A DNA stretch of 11,623 bases from Acidimicrobiia bacterium (GCA_010030605.1 RHCK01000019.1:1-11623), one strand, 5' to 3'; shown: positions 1-7,462, counted from the stretch's first letter. Made by a program: numbers and translations. The notes: generated from the sequence alone by a model not told the origin.

Positions 1-1
1 G

Positions 2-763
2 CGAGCTTGGATGCGCGTGCCCGGTGGACGGCGGTTCTCCCCCGAGTGGCGGCGGGGTTGGCAAGGGCTTTTGCGCTTCCCGTCGAGTCGCGTGGTGCGC
101 ATTCTGGTGCTGGCGACCTTGGCGGCGTTGTGTCTCACCGCCGCGTTCAACGGAACGACAGCGGCCATCACCGGCAGCGGCGTGTCGCTGTTCATCCTCG
201 GCCTCGAATTGTGCGAGCCCGTGGCGCAGGAGATCGACCACGGGGATCGCACCGATGCCTACCCGCGCGAACGCGGTCGCATGTATTTATCGCTGTTGAT
301 CCCGTCGATCGTCGCCACGATTCCGATCGCCATCGTGATGACGTTGGTGATGTGGCTCACCGATCGTCAGGAATTGTCGGTGGCGGCCATCGTCACGGTG
401 CCCGCGATCATCGGCGGGATCGCGGGGGCGTGCGTCAACATCGTGTCCGGCGCACCCGACCAACTCAGTTCCACCGCTCAGCAGAACATGATGCCGCCCG
501 AGGTGGCCGGCACTGCTTCGTTGATCAAGGCCATCTGGCCCGTCGTGATCGCCACCTTCGGCAGTCTGCCCATGGTTGCCGCGCGCGAAGCGATCGACAA
601 TGGTCAAGGTGCTCCGGCCGCGGCGACCAGGTTGGGCATCGCCGTGTTGTTGCTCGGACTGCTGGTCTGTGGTTGGGTCCGATTCCGCGACGACATCAAG
701 AACTGGTTCGCCAACGCCGCCGCCGAGAGTCGCGGTCAATCTCGCACAGGAGCATCATCATGA
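2..763 (+). CDS. ABC transporter permease, 5'-partial
   Basis: This is probably the membrane subunit of an ABC exporter, with its ATPase partner encoded directly downstream. The reading frame is open from the first bases of the window (it reads R-A-W before the Met at 11), so the true start probably lies outside and only the C-terminal part is visible. Counting from the Met at 11, hydrophobic stretches lie near residues 28-46, 50-67, 93-118, 123-145, 168-190 and 205-222, giving about six membrane segments. A charged loop follows the second (EPVAQEIDHGDRTDAYPRER). The tail is short and polar. The stop overlaps the ATPase start as ATGA, typical of translational coupling. I recognise no substrate-specific motif. 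The permease role rests on the hydrophobicity and the partner gene. Confidence 0.75.
   Translation, partial: RAWMRVPGGRRFSPEWRRGWQGLLRFPSSRVVRILVLATLAALCLTAAFNGTTAAITGSGVSLFILGLELCEPVAQEIDHGDRTDAYPRERGRMYLSLLIPSIVATIPIAIVMTLVMWLTDRQELSVAAIVTVPAIIGGIAGACVNIVSGAPDQLSSTAQQNMMPPEVAGTASLIKAIWPVVIATFGSLPMVAAREAIDNGQGAPAAATRLGIAVLLLGLLVCGWVRFRDDIKNWFANAAAESRGQSRTGASS
748..752 (+). promoter_or_regulatory. Ribosome binding site of the ABC ATPase gene
   Basis: AGGAG lies 7 nt before the ATG at 760. It fixes the ATPase start at the 4-nt overlap with the permease stop and not further upstream in the long open frame. It is one of few clear Shine-Dalgarno sites in the window. Confidence 0.7.
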
Positions 764-1530
764 GCCGACATCCCAAGCCACCGTCACGAACGTCATCCTC
801 CGAACGCTCGTCCACCGAGACCGTCCAGACTCCGGCCGCACTCATCGCGCGGGCACTGGCCAAAGATTACGGCGATGGACCGGCGTTGCATCCGTTGACT
901 CTTCGCATCGAAGAGCACGAACGGGTCGCGCTGATTGGTCACAACGGTTCGGGCAAAACGACGTTTCTGCGCATGGCGACCGGGTTGCTCGAACCAGCAT
1001 CCGGATCGGTCACCGTGTTCGGCAAAGCACCCGGTTCGATGGACGCCCGGCGGCGATTGAGTTATCTCGCCGACACCCCCACGTTCTACGAGGATCTGTC
1101 GGTGTGGGAGCACCTGGAATACACGGCGCGTTTGCACGGTGCGTCGGACTGGGAACAACGCGCCGCCGACCTGCTCGGACAGTTGGGGATCTACGAACGA
1201 GCCGACGACCTGCCCACTCGCTTCAGCCGAGGTTTGAAGCAGAAGGCGGCCATTGCGATCGCCTTCATTCGCCCCTTCGACCTGATGTTGGTGGATGAAC
1301 CCTTCGTCGGTCTGGATGCCGAGGGCAAAGAGGCTCTGATCGATCTCTTCGACGAGGCGTCGACGGCCGGCGCGGCACTCGTGGTGGCCACGCACGAACT
1401 CGGTTTCGTGAGCAAGACCAAGCGCACCATCGCACTTCGCGATGGTCAATTGATCTTCGACGGTCTCTCGACCGAAGCCGAGGCCCGAGGACTGGTATCA
1501 GTGGAAGGCGCCGCCGAGACCGATTCGTGA
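760..1530 (+). CDS. ABC transporter ATP-binding protein
   Basis: This is a 256-residue cytoplasmic ATPase that would power the permease encoded just upstream. The domain is complete: Walker A GHNGSGKT (60-67), signature FSRGLKQK (155-162), Walker B LMLVDEP (175-181), D-loop GLD (184-186) and H-loop His212 in VVATHE. The signature deviates from LSGGQ in the way common in CcmA/ABC-2-type exporter ATPases. At the Q-loop the usual YLPQ reads YLAD (102-105), so Asp replaces the canonical Gln. The first 25 residues are a Ser/Thr/Pro-rich polar extension with no assignable function. The start at 760 is chosen because of the AGGAG site and the ATGA overlap. The frame stays open upstream to position 7, but that stretch is the permease gene read in another frame. 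The substrate is unknown, and the two-gene layout favours export over import since no binding protein is seen. Confidence 0.93.
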   Translation: MSRHPKPPSRTSSSERSSTETVQTPAALIARALAKDYGDGPALHPLTLRIEEHERVALIGHNGSGKTTFLRMATGLLEPASGSVTVFGKAPGSMDARRRLSYLADTPTFYEDLSVWEHLEYTARLHGASDWEQRAADLLGQLGIYERADDLPTRFSRGLKQKAAIAIAFIRPFDLMLVDEPFVGLDAEGKEALIDLFDEASTAGAALVVATHELGFVSKTKRTIALRDGQLIFDGLSTEAEARGLVSVEGAAETDS

Positions 1531-1538
1531 ACGGGCTC

Positions 1539-1544
1539 TACAAT
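1539..1544 (+). promoter_or_regulatory. -10 element of a leaderless promoter (TACAAT)
   Basis: TACAAT ends 6 nt before the ATG at 1551, which places the expected transcription start at or next to the A of ATG. No Shine-Dalgarno sequence is present. A poor -35 match, GAGACC at 1516-1521, lies 17 nt upstream inside the ATPase gene. The small downstream gene may therefore be transcribed independently of the transporter. Confidence 0.6.
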
Positions 1545-1550
1545 CGAGTC

Positions 1551-1964
1551 ATGAAGGAATTCTCCTCGGTCTCGGTGTACAACAGCGAACACGCGAAGTT
1601 GGCCGACAAATTGAACGGTCTCTCCGCCGACGGATGGACCGTGGTGTCTATCGTGTCCACCGGAAGTGAAGTCGTTGCTTACCTCTCGCGCGACGCGGCC
1701 AACGCATCCAGTCCCACCATCTCGGTGGCGAACATCACTCCCACTCCGGTGCCCGCATCGAACCAGAACGGATGGGCGTCGGTCACCACCGCGACGCCCT
1801 CCGTCCCCCAAGCCGTCACCCAAGCCGTCACCACGCCGACCGTGCCCGCCGACTGGTACAAAGATCCGGCCGGGCGTTACGAGTTCCGCTATTGGGACGG
1901 CAACAAGTGGACCGAGCACGTATCGCGCGGCGGTGTGCGCTTCACCGATCCCCCCACGCCGTGA
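1551..1964 (+). CDS. Small DUF4177-like / DUF2510 protein
   Basis: This 137-residue protein has two small modules. Residues about 3-46 contain KLADKLNGLSADGW followed by VVSIV and VVAYLSR, which resembles the DUF4177 pattern (a helix ending in GADGW, then strands). Residues about 99-122 (PADWYKDPAGRYEFRYWDG and NKWTEHV) are a clear DUF2510 motif, a short Trp-rich module common in Actinobacteria. A Thr/Pro/Val-rich linker joins them and contains QAVT twice, from a 12-nt tandem repeat at 1809-1832. No signal peptide or membrane segment is visible. The ATG at 1551 is chosen because of the TACAAT six bases ahead. A GTG at 1527, overlapping the ATPase stop, would add eight residues and is the alternative. 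The biochemical role is unknown. Confidence 0.82.
   Translation: MKEFSSVSVYNSEHAKLADKLNGLSADGWTVVSIVSTGSEVVAYLSRDAANASSPTISVANITPTPVPASNQNGWASVTTATPSVPQAVTQAVTTPTVPADWYKDPAGRYEFRYWDGNKWTEHVSRGGVRFTDPPTP
1809..1832 (+). repeat. Tandem 12-nt repeat inside the DUF2510 gene
   Basis: CAAGCCGTCACC occurs twice head to tail (1809-1820 and 1821-1832) and encodes QAVTQAVT in the linker. It is likely a small slippage duplication that keeps the frame. Confidence 0.85.
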
Positions 1965-1982
1965 CCATCGTCCCCACGTTCG

Positions 1983-1994
1983 TTCACGCGTGAA
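1983..1994. promoter_or_regulatory. 12-bp perfect palindrome, possible operator
   Basis: TTCACGCGTGAA is a perfect palindrome in the 46-nt gap before the MBL/Rieske gene. It lies just upstream of the -10 element at 1999-2004, where a repressor would block the polymerase. Twelve-base palindromes arise a few times per 10 kb by chance, so the call rests on location only. Confidence 0.35.
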
Positions 1995-1998
1995 TCGG

Positions 1999-2004
1999 TA
2001 GTTT
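1999..2004 (+). promoter_or_regulatory. -10 element of a leaderless promoter (TAGTTT)
   Basis: TAGTTT ends exactly 6 nt before the GTG at 2011, the same spacing as at the preceding gene. No ribosome binding site is present and no convincing -35 is seen. It supports GTG at 2011 as the start of both transcript and protein. Confidence 0.55.
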
Positions 2005-2010
2005 GACGTC

Positions 2011-3570
2011 GTGCGAACGACCACGATGCGGGCCACCTCCATCGGTCACGCCGGCATCTTCATCGAAACCCGCCAGGGAACCATTCTCTGCGACCCGTGG
2101 TTCAATCCCGCGTTCTTCGGATCGTGGTTCGTCTTCCCTCGTAACGATCAGTTGCCGCATCCGTTGCGCGACGAGATTCTTCATCCGTCGTACCTATACA
2201 TCTCGCATCTGCACGGTGACCACCTGGATGAGAAGTGGCTGAGCGAAAACATCCCGCGCAACACCCCGGTGCTTCTGCCGGGCTTTCCCACCAACGAACT
2301 CGAACGTCGCCTGCGTTCCATCGGCTTCGACACCTTCATCCGCACCGAGAACGGCATCGAGACCGACCTGGGTGACGGACTGACCGTGGCCATTCATGTG
2401 GAGACATCCATCACCGATGGTCCAGCCGGAGACTCCGCTCTGGTGGTGAGCGACGGTGTTCACCGCATCGTCGATCAGAATGATTGCCGGCCCAGCGATC
2501 TGCACGCGCTTCGCTCGCATGGTCCCGTCGATCAACATTGGATTCAGTACTCCGGAGCGATCTGGTATCCGATGGTCTACGAAGAACCAGCCGAGACCAT
2601 GCGACAACTGATCGATCTCAAAGTCGAGAGTCAGTTCTCCCGAGCCCTTCGATACGTGGAGGCTCTCGATGCCCGCGCCGTGGTTCCCTCGGCCGGTCCC
2701 CCGTGCTTCCTCGATCCCGATCTGTTTCGTTTCAACGTGATCGATGGCGACGAGATGTCGATCTTTCCCGACCAGACGGCGTTTCTGAATCGACTTGCCG
2801 CAACCGGTCGCGATGGGGTGATGAACGTTCCCGGGACGATCATCGAATGCGGAGCCGAGCACGAACCGCGACACCCGTTCCCCGTCGACGAGGTTCGTTC
2901 CATTTTCACCAACAAACGGGACTACCTGCTTCGCTACCAGAGCGACTATCTCGGGTACCTCGACGAGTTGAAGGCGTCATGGGAACCGCCGCAGCCGAAC
3001 CTGGTCGGACGGCTGAAGGCGTGGTGGGAACCACTGATGGCTCTGGCGCCAACTCTGTGCAGCGCCGTGGGTGCCGCGTGTCTGTTGCGGGCCGGCGACA
3101 CCGATGTGCTCATCGACTTTCCCAATCGACAAATTCGCGCGCATGCCGGTGAACCTTTCGGTTTCCGTTTCGACATCGATCGTCGTTTGGTGGAAACGGT
3201 GGTGGCCCAGAACGCCGTGGACTGGAGCGACAAGTTGTTCCTGTCGTGTCGATTCACGGCGTGGCGCGCGGGTTCATACAACGAATATCTGTACAACTTC
3301 TTCAAGTCGTTGTCGGTGGAGCGCATGCAACGCACCGAAGCCGAGGCCGTTCGCAAGATCGCTCCACCGCCACCGAGCGACGAGATTCGCATCGGCGATC
3401 ACATCGTCGAACGGTATTGCCCGCATCGTCGAGCCGACCTCGAGGTGTTCGGCGAATCGGACGGCACGACTCTCGTGTGCACCCTGCACGGCTGGAAGTT
3501 CGACCTGGAGACCGGTCGATGCCTCACCGCCGAGGATCGCCAGTTGCGCGTTCGTCGCGCCGAAAGTTAA
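2011..3570 (+). CDS. MBL-fold protein with C-terminal Rieske domain
   Basis: This is a 519-residue, probably cytoplasmic protein with no signal peptide. The N-terminal half is a metallo-beta-lactamase fold of the UlaG/CMP-sialic acid hydroxylase-like branch. It has a DPWFNPAFFGSW segment (28-39), the metal motif HLHGDH (66-71), DSALVVSDG followed by QNDC (141-159) and QYSGAIWYPMVY (179-190). Residues about 330-450 form an unassigned middle region. The C-terminus is a compact Rieske [2Fe-2S] domain with C470-P-H472, 17 residues, then C490-T-L-H493 and GWKFDLETG. All four cluster ligands are present. By family logic it may be an iron-sulfur-dependent hydroxylase or other oxidoreductase, but the substrate cannot be read. 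In vertebrate CMAH the Rieske domain is N-terminal, so the order is swapped here. The start follows the TAGTTT element. The stop overlaps the convergent beta-galactosidase stop. Confidence 0.9.
   Translation: MRTTTMRATSIGHAGIFIETRQGTILCDPWFNPAFFGSWFVFPRNDQLPHPLRDEILHPSYLYISHLHGDHLDEKWLSENIPRNTPVLLPGFPTNELERRLRSIGFDTFIRTENGIETDLGDGLTVAIHVETSITDGPAGDSALVVSDGVHRIVDQNDCRPSDLHALRSHGPVDQHWIQYSGAIWYPMVYEEPAETMRQLIDLKVESQFSRALRYVEALDARAVVPSAGPPCFLDPDLFRFNVIDGDEMSIFPDQTAFLNRLAATGRDGVMNVPGTIIECGAEHEPRHPFPVDEVRSIFTNKRDYLLRYQSDYLGYLDELKASWEPPQPNLVGRLKAWWEPLMALAPTLCSAVGAACLLRAGDTDVLIDFPNRQIRAHAGEPFGFRFDIDRRLVETVVAQNAVDWSDKLFLSCRFTAWRAGSYNEYLYNFFKSLSVERMQRTEAEAVRKIAPPPPSDEIRIGDHIVERYCPHRRADLEVFGESDGTTLVCTLHGWKFDLETGRCLTAEDRQLRVRRAES
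3567..3570. other. Shared TTAA stop of two convergent genes
   Basis: TTAA reads the same on both strands. On + the TAA at 3568-3570 ends the MBL/Rieske gene, and on - the TAA at 3569-3567 ends the beta-galactosidase gene. The coding regions overlap by 3 nt and there is no intergenic terminator. Confidence 0.95.
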
Positions 3571-6512
3571 TCGAGCAGGCGAAGTCGGTACGCGAACTGG
3601 TGCGTGCCCGCCGGGATGATGTGGCGTGGATGCATGTCGGGACCACAACTGGCGGTGCCCACTCCGCGATGAGCAACATCGATGTGCACGAAGACCCCGT
3701 CTCGACGCACCAACTCGGACACGTCGGCCGCGTCGAACAGATCGTGATCGGAGTGATGAATCGCCGACATGTGCAATCCCGACGGTCGCAAAGCCTCGAT
3801 GCGCACTCGACGACCATCGCGCGAACGAACGATTTCCATCCAACGACAGTCGGTGCGCAGTCCGAACTCCTGCGGAACGATGTACGGCAGTTCGTCCACC
3901 GAGCTTTCCCACACGCCGAGCAACGCGCCACTCTGCCGATCTGGCATGTTCTCGAGGGGTCCGCGTCCATAGAAGCGAACCGTGTCGAAACCCACCGGCA
4001 ATTCGAAGACCACGCCGACTCGAGGAAGATCGCTCAATTCGTCGGGAACGATCACGGTGTGGTCGAACACCACGCCGCCGCTCTGGTCGACGTACGACGT
4101 CATTCGATGATCGACCAATTCCTCGGCGGACACACGATGGATGCCTTGGTCGAGCCAACGCCACAGCGCCTTGCCTCCAATGGCCATGGTCGCCGATAAA
4201 CTCGGCATCAACTTGAAGCCGTCGTTGTCGGTGGCGGCGCGCCAAAGGTTCAAACGCGGCGCACCTCCGAGAAGCACGTCGATCTCGGTCGATCCCGCAT
4301 CGGGATCGCGCTTGGGAAGAGCCTTGGTCTCGGCCTCCCGCAGAATCAACTGATCCCACGCCACCAGATGACCGGCGGCGCACCACGCCGTCGCACGAGC
4401 AACGCGCCAGCGGAAGGTGAGCAACACCTCACCACCGAGATTCTTCGCGTCACGCAGATCGACGGGCGACTCGACCGTGACAGTCGCGCCCGCGGCCACC
4501 GCCGGTGTCCAGCGACCCGACCGCACGCGCTTGCCGTCGACGGTGAGTTCCCATTCGCCGCGCAACCACGACAGGTCTCGGAACGTTTGTCGGTTGGTCA
4601 CTTTCAATTTCCATCCGGCACCGTGCACCGCAACGGGACGATGCACCCATGTCAGCTCCTGAACGGCTGGATGCGGTTCGACGTCGGGCGAGACGATTCC
4701 ATCGGCGACGAAGTTGCCGTCATTTGGTTCGTCGCCGAATTGGCCTCCATAGGCGAAACGTTGCAGACCGTTCGGGGCGGTTTGCAGCAGACCGTGATCC
4801 TTCCATTCCCACACGAAGCCGCCTTGAAGATTGCGATGCCGATCGATCACGTCCCAGTAGTCGGCCAGCCCTCCGTTGCTGTTGCCCATCGCGTGGCTGT
4901 ATTCGCACAGAATCAGGGGTCGGGTTCCGAGGTCCTTCTCGGCGTACATCTCGATGGCCGACGGCGGCGCGTACATCGGACACACCACGTCGGTGACGTT
5001 CATTCCACCGTTGCTCCAACCCGCGTGAAACACCGCGCCTTCATAATGAAGTAGGCGACTCGGGTCGACCCGCCGCACCAGAGACGCACAGGCATCGTGG
5101 TGTTCGCCGTAGCCGGATTCGTTGCCCAAACTCCACATGATGATGCTCGGGTGGTTGCGATCGCGTTCCACCATGCGACCAACACGTTCCAACCACGTGG
5201 AGCGATAACGGGGGTCATGACACAGGCTGGTGTTGAAGCCGTGGCTCTCGACGTTCGCTTCGTCGACCACGTACATGCCGAGTTCATCGCACAGGTCATA
5301 GAAGCGATGATCGTTCGGATAGTGCGACGTGCGAACCGCGTTGATGTTGGCGCGCTTCATCGCGACGATGTCTTCACGCATGTCCTCGGGGGTGACGGCC
5401 TTGCCCCGCTCCGGATGATGGTCGTGGCGATTCACTCCCATGATGGTGATCGGGCGACCATTCACGCAGACCAGTCCGTCGATGATGCCGACGCGCCGGA
5501 AACCGACGTTCTGTCGCACCGCCTCCACCACACCATCTCGCGGGTCGATCAATTCGCACACCAGTCGATAGAGGTGCGGTTCCTCGGCCGACCATGGCTT
5601 CACCTTGGGGTGTGGAATCTCGAGGCGCGCAACGTGACCATCGAACGAATACGGCTGGATGTGTTGATGAGCCACGGTGGCAACGACCGCACGACCGATG
5701 CGACGACCATCGACACCGAGCACCGTGCATCGAACCTTCCAGCCTTTCTCGAGCGCCATCGCACCGGAGGTGTCCAACACGCCAACTCCGACCTCCACGG
5801 CAAGTGACGCCTTCGAATCAATGTGGTCCCAATCGGCGCGCGCGTGCACTCGTTCGATGTTCACCACCGATCGCGATTCGAGAAACACTTCACGATGAAG
5901 TCCGGCCATCCACCATTGGTCCTGATCCTCGACATAGGACTGGGCGCTGTAGCGCGCCACGACGATCGCGACGACGTTGGCTCCCGCGTGCAGATGATCG
6001 GTGATGTCGTACTCGCTCGGCAGTCGGCTGTCGGTGCCGTATCCGGCGAACGTCCCGTTCACGAACACCGCGTGCACGCTTTCGGCCCCGCCGACATGGA
6101 TGATGGTTCGGCGGCCCTTCCACGCGCGAGGAATCGAAACGGTCCGTCGATAAACCCCGGTGGGATTGTGTTCGGGTGTGGCCGGAGGGCGCAGCGGCCA
6201 CGGCATCTTCACGTTGGTGTAGTGCGGAAGATCACCGACATCCTGCAAGGTCCAGTTACCTGGCACGTGCACGTCACCCCAACCGCTCGGTGACTTCTCC
6301 GCGACGGCGGCCGAGGTGACCGCATCGGGGTTGTCGAACAACCGAAAACTCCAGGTGCCCGATAGATCACGGCGCCACGGTGATCGGTCACGATCGTCGT
6401 TCACGTCATCGATGCCGGGGAACGACGTCATCGTCTGTCGCATCGGCAATCGACCGATCGACACCACGGTGGGGTCCGCCCACGGGCGGACAGCAGAGAG
6501 AACGGGAATCAC
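3567..6512 (-). CDS. lacZ: Beta-galactosidase, GH2 family (LacZ type)
   Basis: This cytoplasmic enzyme hydrolyses terminal beta-galactosides with retention of configuration. It is 981 residues, close to the roughly 1,020 of E. coli LacZ, and all five regions are present: sugar-binding jelly roll (about 46-215, with the active-site loop TDSRLPSEYD near 160-169 and EDQDQWW), Ig-like domain (about 220-345), TIM barrel (about 346-625), a second Ig-like domain (about 630-720) and the C-terminal small-chain domain (about 740-980). Glu465 in WSLGNESGYG is the acid/base and Glu537 in LILCEYSHAMGNS is the nucleophile. The position matching E. coli Trp999 falls in TASCGPD, so Cys seems to replace Trp, as I recall for related actinobacterial enzymes. 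No signal peptide is seen. It starts with GTG 12 nt after the transpeptidase stop, which suggests cotranscription. No sugar transporter or regulator is adjacent, so the natural substrate is open. Confidence 0.95.
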   Translation of the reverse strand: MIPVLSAVRPWADPTVVSIGRLPMRQTMTSFPGIDDVNDDRDRSPWRRDLSGTWSFRLFDNPDAVTSAAVAEKSPSGWGDVHVPGNWTLQDVGDLPHYTNVKMPWPLRPPATPEHNPTGVYRRTVSIPRAWKGRRTIIHVGGAESVHAVFVNGTFAGYGTDSRLPSEYDITDHLHAGANVVAIVVARYSAQSYVEDQDQWWMAGLHREVFLESRSVVNIERVHARADWDHIDSKASLAVEVGVGVLDTSGAMALEKGWKVRCTVLGVDGRRIGRAVVATVAHQHIQPYSFDGHVARLEIPHPKVKPWSAEEPHLYRLVCELIDPRDGVVEAVRQNVGFRRVGIIDGLVCVNGRPITIMGVNRHDHHPERGKAVTPEDMREDIVAMKRANINAVRTSHYPNDHRFYDLCDELGMYVVDEANVESHGFNTSLCHDPRYRSTWLERVGRMVERDRNHPSIIMWSLGNESGYGEHHDACASLVRRVDPSRLLHYEGAVFHAGWSNGGMNVTDVVCPMYAPPSAIEMYAEKDLGTRPLILCEYSHAMGNSNGGLADYWDVIDRHRNLQGGFVWEWKDHGLLQTAPNGLQRFAYGGQFGDEPNDGNFVADGIVSPDVEPHPAVQELTWVHRPVAVHGAGWKLKVTNRQTFRDLSWLRGEWELTVDGKRVRSGRWTPAVAAGATVTVESPVDLRDAKNLGGEVLLTFRWRVARATAWCAAGHLVAWDQLILREAETKALPKRDPDAGSTEIDVLLGGAPRLNLWRAATDNDGFKLMPSLSATMAIGGKALWRWLDQGIHRVSAEELVDHRMTSYVDQSGGVVFDHTVIVPDELSDLPRVGVVFELPVGFDTVRFYGRGPLENMPDRQSGALLGVWESSVDELPYIVPQEFGLRTDCRWMEIVRSRDGRRVRIEALRPSGLHMSAIHHSDHDLFDAADVSELVRRDGVFVHIDVAHRGVGTASCGPDMHPRHIIPAGTHQFAYRLRLLD

Positions 6513-6524
6513 CCTGTCAGCGTG

Positions 6525-7427
6525 TCACGCCGCGGGGGCCGAGGAATGCACCCAGACGGTCATTCCGATCGGAGCCAGGTTGTCCTTCCAGATCATGTCC
6601 ATGGCCGCCGTCGACATGCGCACGCACCCGTGCGAGGCGGGATAGTTCGGAATCTCGTACGAGCCGTGCAACGCGATGCCTTTGTTGAAGAACTTCGGTC
6701 GATAAATGTCACCGAGGTCGCCGCTGTGCCAGCCCTTGTTCCGTTCTCGATCGACCGTGAAAATGCCGTCGGGAGTTTGGGCATCGCCCTGAATCCACTT
6801 GCCCCACTCGGTCTTATCCCGTTCCTTGAAGGGTATGCCCGAGCCGGTGGACACGTTGATGGTCCAGAGGGTGGCCGCGTCACGGATGATGAACATCAAT
6901 TGGCGGTCCTTGTCGACCTCGATGAGGGTGCCTCCGGTCGCCGAGCCATTCGCTCGCATGTCGGCCACGGTGAGAAGGGCGGCGGTGGCTTCGTCCACCT
7001 CGGCCGTGGCCGGGAGGCCCATGTATTTCTGGAAGGCCATCACGGCTTGCGAGGTGGTGACCCCGTAATCACCGTTGACGGACTGCAGCCAGAATCCGAG
7101 GTCGAGGAGGCGCTGTTGCACGCGCTTGGTTTCTTCTCCGTCCTGGGTGCCAACGGCCATGAGGGGCACATCGAGAGGCTGAGCCGCGATACGCATCGGT
7201 TCGGGTGGCGGCAGCGTGGTTGGCGGCGCGGTGATCACCGGCGCGGGCATCGTGGGCGGGGGCACCGTTGGTGGCGACAAAGCGATGGTCGACGGCACGA
7301 CTGTGGCGGCTTCGGCGGTTGATGAGACGACGCCACCACACGCTGACACCACCACGGGCAGCGCGGCGACCGATGTCAGAAGCGCGATCATCGTCCGACG
7401 ATTAATGGACCCCGCTCTCACCAGCAC
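6525..7427 (-). CDS. L,D-transpeptidase (YkuD) lipoprotein with PG-binding domain
   Basis: This 300-residue envelope enzyme is expected to make 3-3 cross-links in peptidoglycan or attach proteins to it. The N-terminus has an RR pair (10-11), a hydrophobic stretch (13-27) and a lipobox V-S-A-C30, so it looks like a lipoprotein. The NRRTM context also resembles a weak Tat signal. A Pro/Thr/Val-rich linker (about 43-78) would span the wall. Residues about 97-152 match a peptidoglycan-binding domain 1 fold (RVQQRLLDLGF, NGDYGVTTSQAVMAFQ). Residues about 166-294 are the YkuD catalytic domain with His254 (ALHGS) and S265-H-G-C-V-R270, Cys268 being the nucleophile. GTG at 7427 is used because it keeps the basic n-region. 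GTG at 7421 or ATG at 7391 are alternatives, but the ATG would remove the arginines. It precedes the beta-galactosidase by 12 nt. Confidence 0.92.
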   Translation of the reverse strand: MLVRAGSINRRTMIALLTSVAALPVVVSACGGVVSSTAEAATVVPSTIALSPPTVPPPTMPAPVITAPPTTLPPPEPMRIAAQPLDVPLMAVGTQDGEETKRVQQRLLDLGFWLQSVNGDYGVTTSQAVMAFQKYMGLPATAEVDEATAALLTVADMRANGSATGGTLIEVDKDRQLMFIIRDAATLWTINVSTGSGIPFKERDKTEWGKWIQGDAQTPDGIFTVDRERNKGWHSGDLGDIYRPKFFNKGIALHGSYEIPNYPASHGCVRMSTAAMDMIWKDNLAPIGMTVWVHSSAPAA

Positions 7428-7437
7428 AGTGAGACGA

Positions 7438-7443
7438 AAAATA
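7438..7443 (-). promoter_or_regulatory. Possible -10 element (TATTTT) for the transpeptidase gene
   Basis: Read on the - strand, TATTTT (7443 to 7438) lies 10 nt before the GTG at 7427, in the 51-nt gap after the oxygenase gene. It would give a very short leader. No clear -35 is seen. If real, the transpeptidase and beta-galactosidase genes can be transcribed apart from the oxygenase. Confidence 0.4.
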
Positions 7444-7462
7444 GTTCCGACGACTTCGTGAA

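Noticed and set aside
7..759. Upstream extension of the ABC ATPase frame by about 250 residues
   Set aside because: The extra part is Arg/His-rich low-complexity translation, out of frame with the hydrophobic permease that overlaps it. The ATPase has a good ribosome binding site and start at 760.
1527..1550. GTG at 1527 as the start of the DUF2510 gene
   Set aside because: It overlaps the ATPase stop as GTGA, which is possible, but the TACAAT hexamer lies inside the extension and is ideally placed for ATG 1551.
3246..4199. 317-codon + strand open frame antisense to lacZ and overlapping the MBL gene
   Set aside because: Its product is Arg/His/Ser-rich without domain motifs. It mirrors the codon bias of the real genes, lacZ on the opposite strand and the MBL/Rieske gene on the same strand.
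3274..4386. 370-codon - strand open frame in another frame of lacZ
   Set aside because: It is arginine- and serine-rich with no recognisable fold and crosses the shared stop into the MBL gene. It is a high-GC shadow.
6522..7322. 266-codon + strand open frame antisense to the L,D-transpeptidase
   Set aside because: It ends in a Gly/Arg/His run that is simply the antisense of the Pro/Thr-rich linker. No start context or motif is seen.
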